A stretch of 64,000 nt of DNA. Source: Lactifluus volemus. Its lineage: Eukaryota > Basidiomycota > Agaricomycetes > Russulales > Russulaceae. The notes under the pieces were generated by a model, which saw only the letters and a program-made list of their open reading frames with translations, did no database searches and was not told the origin of the DNA. The position numbers were made by a program, and so were the translations under genes. Below are positions 59,426 through 64,000 of the stretch, piece by piece (position 1 is the stretch's first letter; each line of letters starts with the position of its first letter). The DNA lies in contig WTXI01000029.1 in NCBI GenBank assembly GCA_022376515.1, forward strand, positions 248,001 through 312,000, in the 5' to 3' direction.

Positions 59426-61519
59426 TCATGATGACCTTACACTACCAGTTGACAACTCGTCAGCAAGCTCTGGGATGGTATGACCCGGAGTTTGTTGAGA
59501 CAACAACCGTGAAGGAAAAAGGATGTGGAGGGGAATAGAAGGAGAAAGGCTGGAGGATGAACGGCTCAGAGTGGTGCTGCGCGTGTTATGGTCGACGGAT
59601 GCGTGCACGAGGGAATCGAGTCCAACCTCCGAGCCAAGAGGTAGACTAACGTCGTTGCCATTCGAAGACGCGAGGGTCAAAATGGTGTTGCGTGTGTCAT
59701 GGCCGACGTGGAATGCGTGCCCAGGTGGATCGTGTTGGATCATCGAGTCGCGAGGGAGAGGATCGCCTCGAGTTAAATTGTCGTGGAGATTACAAAGGTT
59801 GTCACGGATCCCCATAAGAACCTTGTTGCGTGGTGCTTCTCGATCGATTTCATTCCACAGGGCAAGAAAATCCTGCTGCAACCCCGGGAGAGTATTTCGT
59901 ACGTCGAAATTATTGGAAAGTGATGGTAATATGAATGATGCGGCCACAGCCATCTCTCGATTATCCTGCAAAGAGTGAATGATCTGGCGGGTGATGTGGG
60001 TTAGGTTCGCAAGTAACACGTTGTCATTGCTATGTTCGAGGTGACCCCGAATGACGTCTTCCGGTTGGCCTAATTGATCCGCAGAGAGTGCAATCCAACG
60101 GTCGTTGTTCTCCTGCACGTTGGAAATTATACCAGCGACAATGCACTGTGCACACAAACCAATCTCCTCTCCTGTGCTGATGCCCTGCTGCGTGCTGTTT
60201 CCCGGGCTTCTGAGAGATTGCCCTATTTCCACGGACTCAAGAACCTCATTCCTGTCCCCGGAAAATATGTCTTCGAGGATTGACAACGCCGTTCCCGGGA
60301 GGCGCACAGCATCAGCAACGTTCACGCAGGCGACGAGGCGCCGCATTTTTTCCAAGTTCGAGAGAAAGGGGGACGACCAAGTATGTTCCAAGGTTTTCCT
60401 CAGGGCCATGTGTAGCTTCTCCGTTCCCAAATTGACAACTTTGCCCACAGGATCGCGGACTACTGATGACCGACAAAAGCCTGGGATGCTCTCGAGAAAT
60501 TGCACCAAGTCGGAATCTTCAACGACAGCCCCAAATAGGCGTTTTAAGACGCGGTCATCGATCACCCCTGAAGATAGCGACCTATCCGGAACCTGGGAAT
60601 TAACCATGAATTAGGCTCGTCCCGCGATAGACAAGAAATGTATAGAGCGCCTTCTGGAATGCACTTACGTTACCCAACCAAAATCCCACAATGCAATATG
60701 CAATAAAGCAAAGACATGCGCAACAAAAGACGGGGCCGAAGACAGTTTGGTTGATATTGAAGAGATATATAGAAATGCCGACAAAGAAAAACCACGCGGA
60801 AAGATGCATCATGACTCTTAACGCCCAAAAAGCCAGTGAATGATACAATTCACTGGAAACGATTTCATGCATCCGCGCTCGGTAGAGGGAGCTGATCTTT
60901 GGAGACTTGGCAGCCAGGAGGTATTGAGGTACGGACTCCCGTATCATAAGAGCCAGAATCGCAGTGAAAATATTGAGACACAAGCTCATGAACAGGAGCG
61001 CGTTCGCCCAGATGGCATATCCCGGAGTAGAGAACCGTGGGGGTTGAGCTGGGGTGAAAGAGCGAGATACGTTGGAATCCCCGAGAACTTGAACCTCATA
61101 CATATTGCCGAGATAGAAGGCGGACGTATCCTGCGGGTCTCGCTTGAGGTCCAGGACTGTCATCGTAAGTAACGCCGCAACGACTGTAGCGAATAAGCCC
61201 ATCTGTAATATTGACTGATGTGTAAAGCGTCGTGATAAATAAATAAAAATGAAGTATTCACGAAGATAACAACTTTGTCGACCCATTTGAGCCAGCCTTC
61301 AACTTTCGTATTGTCTTCCTCTGTCATCTTGCAATACATCGTGAAGAGAGGCACCGAGCTATCATCAAATATGGCCTTTGATTCCTGGTTCGGGGCTATA
61401 TCTAGAGTAAAATTGACGGGGAGATTGGATAGAATTACCTTTGAGCGGATGGGTAACATACCTGGGCGATCATGATTCGCCGCCTCGAGATCAGGTACGT
61501 GGAGGGTCCGGTGGGACAT
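59426..61519 (-). CDS. DUF6535 membrane protein, diverged member D
   Basis: Four exons: MSHRTLHVPDLEAANHDRP (from 61519); DIAPNQESKAIFDDSSVPLF with KWVDKVVIF; MGLFATVVAALLTMTVLDLK with DPQDTSAFYLGNM, the hydrophobic runs ANALLFMSLCLNIFTAILAL and HLSAWFFFVGISIYLFNINQ, ending WLGN before GTAAGT; and a final exon VPDRSLSSGVIDDRVLKRLF running to 59426. The final exon keeps FLESIPGF, GLCAQCIVAGIISNV and NTLPGLQQDFLALWNEI, which align with copies A-C. It is open and clearly an older paralogue, not part of the recent duplication. Role unknown. Confidence 0.82.
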
Positions 61520-62017
61520 TGGAGAAATCTGCTATTGAAAACAGAAAGAGCTTTAAAATATTGCTCACCCCGGGATACACTGCCTTGAGAGGACCATACA
61601 CGTTGCAAACAGCAAGGAATGGCATGGATCAGTGGATCAGCAGAGCTTACGTTAACCCATCAAATGCACAGCACGTGCAAGTGCGAAGTCAACATCGTCC
61701 GTCTGCATTAGGCAAGTCATGACGGGCCCGCTTGGGCCGTCGTCTACTGAATAAGCCCCTGCACGCACACACACATCAGGAGCGCTTCCATGCTGAAGCC
61801 GGCGCACGCAAACGTCTTGCAGGCGGCACACGCTTCTGATGGGAGGGTAATCCAAAGGGATTGTAAATCGCAACGAAGCTCGCAGTGTCCTTGGAAATTT
61901 GACAATGGCAATGAGTGGGCTTCGCGAAAAATGGTGATGGTTGGCCCAACGAAGGGAAGGAAAGAAAGTTGACACCTTAATGACATCACATTCTGAATAC
62001 AATGCGGGGCATGTCAG
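61520..62017. other. intergenic, nothing recognised
   Basis: This is the upstream region of gene D. Several short overlapping frames occur on both strands, none with consistent coding features. Confidence 0.4.
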
Positions 62018-62345
62018 GTGTGGATCGGATCTGGTGGCAGGGTGGCGCAACACAACGTGAGAACAGTATGCTCGGTCCTTCGAATCGGACCGAAAGCCTT
62101 AGTCTCTTTCGATGTGATGGGGATGGCGGAGTGTCGTATTGCTCAAGGGTCATCGAATGTTGGTGAACTTCACCCCGAAGGCCGTAGGTACCTTTCTATA
62201 TGTGACGACAGGGCGTACTTTAGCTCAGCTTTGCTTAAAGATGCCGGATGCTGGCGAACTTCTGTACGTTTCTTTAATCTGAGGGGGTATCGCTGGATCT
62301 TCATCAGTCATCCAGTCACAAGTTATACCGATGGGTTACATTGCT
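62018..62345 (-). pseudogene. decayed copy of the K7 final exon
   Basis: The sequence parallels 63,540-63,890. Shared blocks include GGTGAACTTCACCC, GAAGGCC, GGTACCTTTCT, TTAAAGATGCC and GGATCTTCA, in the same order and strand. It carries only one of the two internal repeat units of K7 and is not open. Confidence 0.6.
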
Positions 62346-63541
62346 CTGATGTATAAATCGAAGACCGACAAAATATTGGAACGGTACACGAATCCAAGTG
62401 GAACTGGGCCATACGTCGATTCTCCGAAGGTTTGCATCTGGGACTTGTTGAAAGGACAGAGAAAGAGGGACATCATTAACTTCTGGGACTCAGGGTGCCG
62501 TAATTCGTTGACATCTAGGCGCCTTTGCAAGCTCCGGCGACGAGAACAATTGGTTGATCGTCAATTCGTGCAGTCCCTCTGTAGGCCATCTTGAGCAGAG
62601 GAGCAAAGTATGAATACAATAACACGTACTATAATGGGTTGATTATCCTTCAAAACTCATTGCCCGACTCGACTCAAGAGGGATGCCATTGAGGATGGTA
62701 GAGGACGGAGCCTGTAGCCATGAACTCTAGATTTCATAGTAGCGCTCCCACCACCACCGCTCTGTCATAGCGGGAGTCCCCACCTGTCTATCACATAGTT
62801 CATGGTAGGAACCTGTGCTGTGAGGACATGCAGTGCAGAAAGGGCAGCGATGAGGAAACTAGCTCATGGCATAGCCAGACGAAGTGCCGTTAAGCGAAAC
62901 GTGACCTCATGTCAGGCTAAATATCCTCGTTTTCAAAGGGCCGATCTAGTGCTGGCTGCCATAGGCGGTTTCAACTTGCTATCCACCCTACATCCACGAG
63001 TCTGTGTCCACTATTACCAACGTGGTAGGGGAGACACGAGACAGTGCGGTGTTAGCAACGTGGAGCGGCGACACCCTCTGTTTTTCACGCGGTCACAGAC
63101 GGGCAGTTGAGACTCCGCTTGGCTACCCGCTCAGCGCTCAGTCCTCATTGCAAAGCCTGCTTGTGTCCTGGGCGGAGATGGGCGAGGAGGGCTAGGCCCT
63201 TAAAGGTTGTCTAAACTCCGTCATACTACAGTCCCACCTTCGTGATACCAAATTTAACCATCAAACTTCATGGAAAAACATGGATTACGTAAAAAGAGTC
63301 GCAATAAAAATTGGTACTTTAGAGATTGAATGAGGTTCTTGAGTTGGACTGAGTGATCGCAATGATGGCCTCTGGTCCCTTATAGTAGAGTGTTTAATAA
63401 TTTATCAATTCGGTTGGTGACTGTAAAGAAAAGAAAGCGGGAAGGAATGTGATCAACGTGTATATGTACGACAGCACATGCAGTTCTCCTCGAGTATTGT
63501 GACGGCCTCATACAACCAAGAATGCCGCAAAGCGAGGGGTG
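62346..63541. other. gene-poor stretch
   Basis: No convincing gene, repeat or RNA is visible in 1.2 kb. The last 120 bp presumably include the 3' untranslated region of K7. Confidence 0.4.
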
Positions 63542-64000
63542 TCAAGGGTCACTGGCAGAACCTGGTGGCATGCTGGCACAACACAATACGAGAACAGTGC
63601 GCCAGATGGCGGTGCGTAACTTCTTGCTCAAGGGCCGTCGAAACCCGGTGAACTTCACCCTGAAGGCCTTCGGTACCTTTCTCGATAGAATGGTGGAGCG
63701 TAGTTTAGCCTTGCCCAAAGACCACCGAATCCTGGCGAGCATCAGCCCGAAGACCTTGGGTACTTTTCTCGGCGTGATGACGGAGCGTAGCTTAGCCTTG
63801 CTTAAAGATGCCCGATTTCTTGCGAAATTCTGGAGCACTTCCTCAATTTGAGGGCGCATTGCTGGATCTTCACGGGTCATCGAGCTGATCAAATCCTCCA
63901 TGAATTCAAAACCATGGTATTTCTAAACACAGAACGAGATTAATCGCGAGAGCCTGTGGCTCAGAAACAACGGCGTACGTTCGTGAACTCTTCGTGGACA
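63542..64000 (-). CDS. kinase K7, C-terminal exons, continues beyond the window
   Basis: The final exon (63922-63542) opens KYHGFEFMEDLISSMTREDP with MRPQIEEVL. This is the same splice junction and C-lobe motif as K1-K6 exon 5. A partial exon 4 (64000-63979) ends VHEEFTN before a GTACGC donor. Downstream of the C-lobe the exon contains two tandem units of about 38 residues: KAKLRSVITPRKVPKVFGL and KAKLRSTILSRKVPKAFRV. It is a more diverged member of the same kinase family; the catalytic part lies outside the window. Confidence 0.65.

Overview
The window looks like nuclear DNA of a filamentous basidiomycete, most likely an Agaricomycete. Genes are split by many introns of about 47-75 nt with GT..AG ends. 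Protein families typical of that class recur: DUF6535 membrane proteins, a lineage-specific protein-kinase family, an alcohol-oxidase-type GMC enzyme, a GH15-CBM20 glucoamylase and a Tnp2-type DNA transposon. No rRNA, tRNA or CRISPR was recognised. All functions come from reading motifs; no database search was run.

Layout. Positions 1-7.6 kb hold ordinary single-copy genes: a Ser/Pro-rich protein (+), an alcohol-oxidase-like GMC oxidoreductase (-), unresolved remnants, and a protein phosphatase inhibitor 2 homologue (-). Positions 9.4-37.4 kb are a tandem array of six kinase genes (K1-K6, all on the minus strand, same five-exon plan). Where the module is intact, each kinase is head-to-head with a small intron-bearing gene of unknown function (P1-P5). 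Modules 3-5 also carry a second small gene (Q) and a conserved non-coding tail, with a period of 5.1-5.6 kb.

Positions 37.8-57.4 kb contain a second duplication. A block made of the glucoamylase 3' end, a spacer, a DUF6535 gene and its 3' flank occurs twice in tandem on the minus strand. A third, inverted and apparently circularly permuted copy is embedded in kinase module 1 (about 11.56-16.38 kb), where it truncates P1. An 8.49-kb DNA transposon (45,717-54,204) with inverted terminal repeats and a 7-bp flanking duplication has inserted between one DUF6535 gene and its glucoamylase-linked spacer.

Positions 57.5-64 kb carry a gag-like zinc-knuckle remnant, a diverged DUF6535 gene, and the last exons of a seventh kinase with a decayed copy of its final exon nearby.

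How the genes may work together. The kinase/P pairs share divergent intergenic regions of about 370-570 bp, with TATA-like boxes upstream of P, so co-regulation is plausible. The array shows birth-and-death evolution: K6 has lost the HRD aspartate, K1 has a changed DFG motif, and P1, P2 and P4 are broken while P3 and P5 read through. A kinase plus fast-evolving small-partner system is the best candidate for something undescribed here, but its function is unknown.
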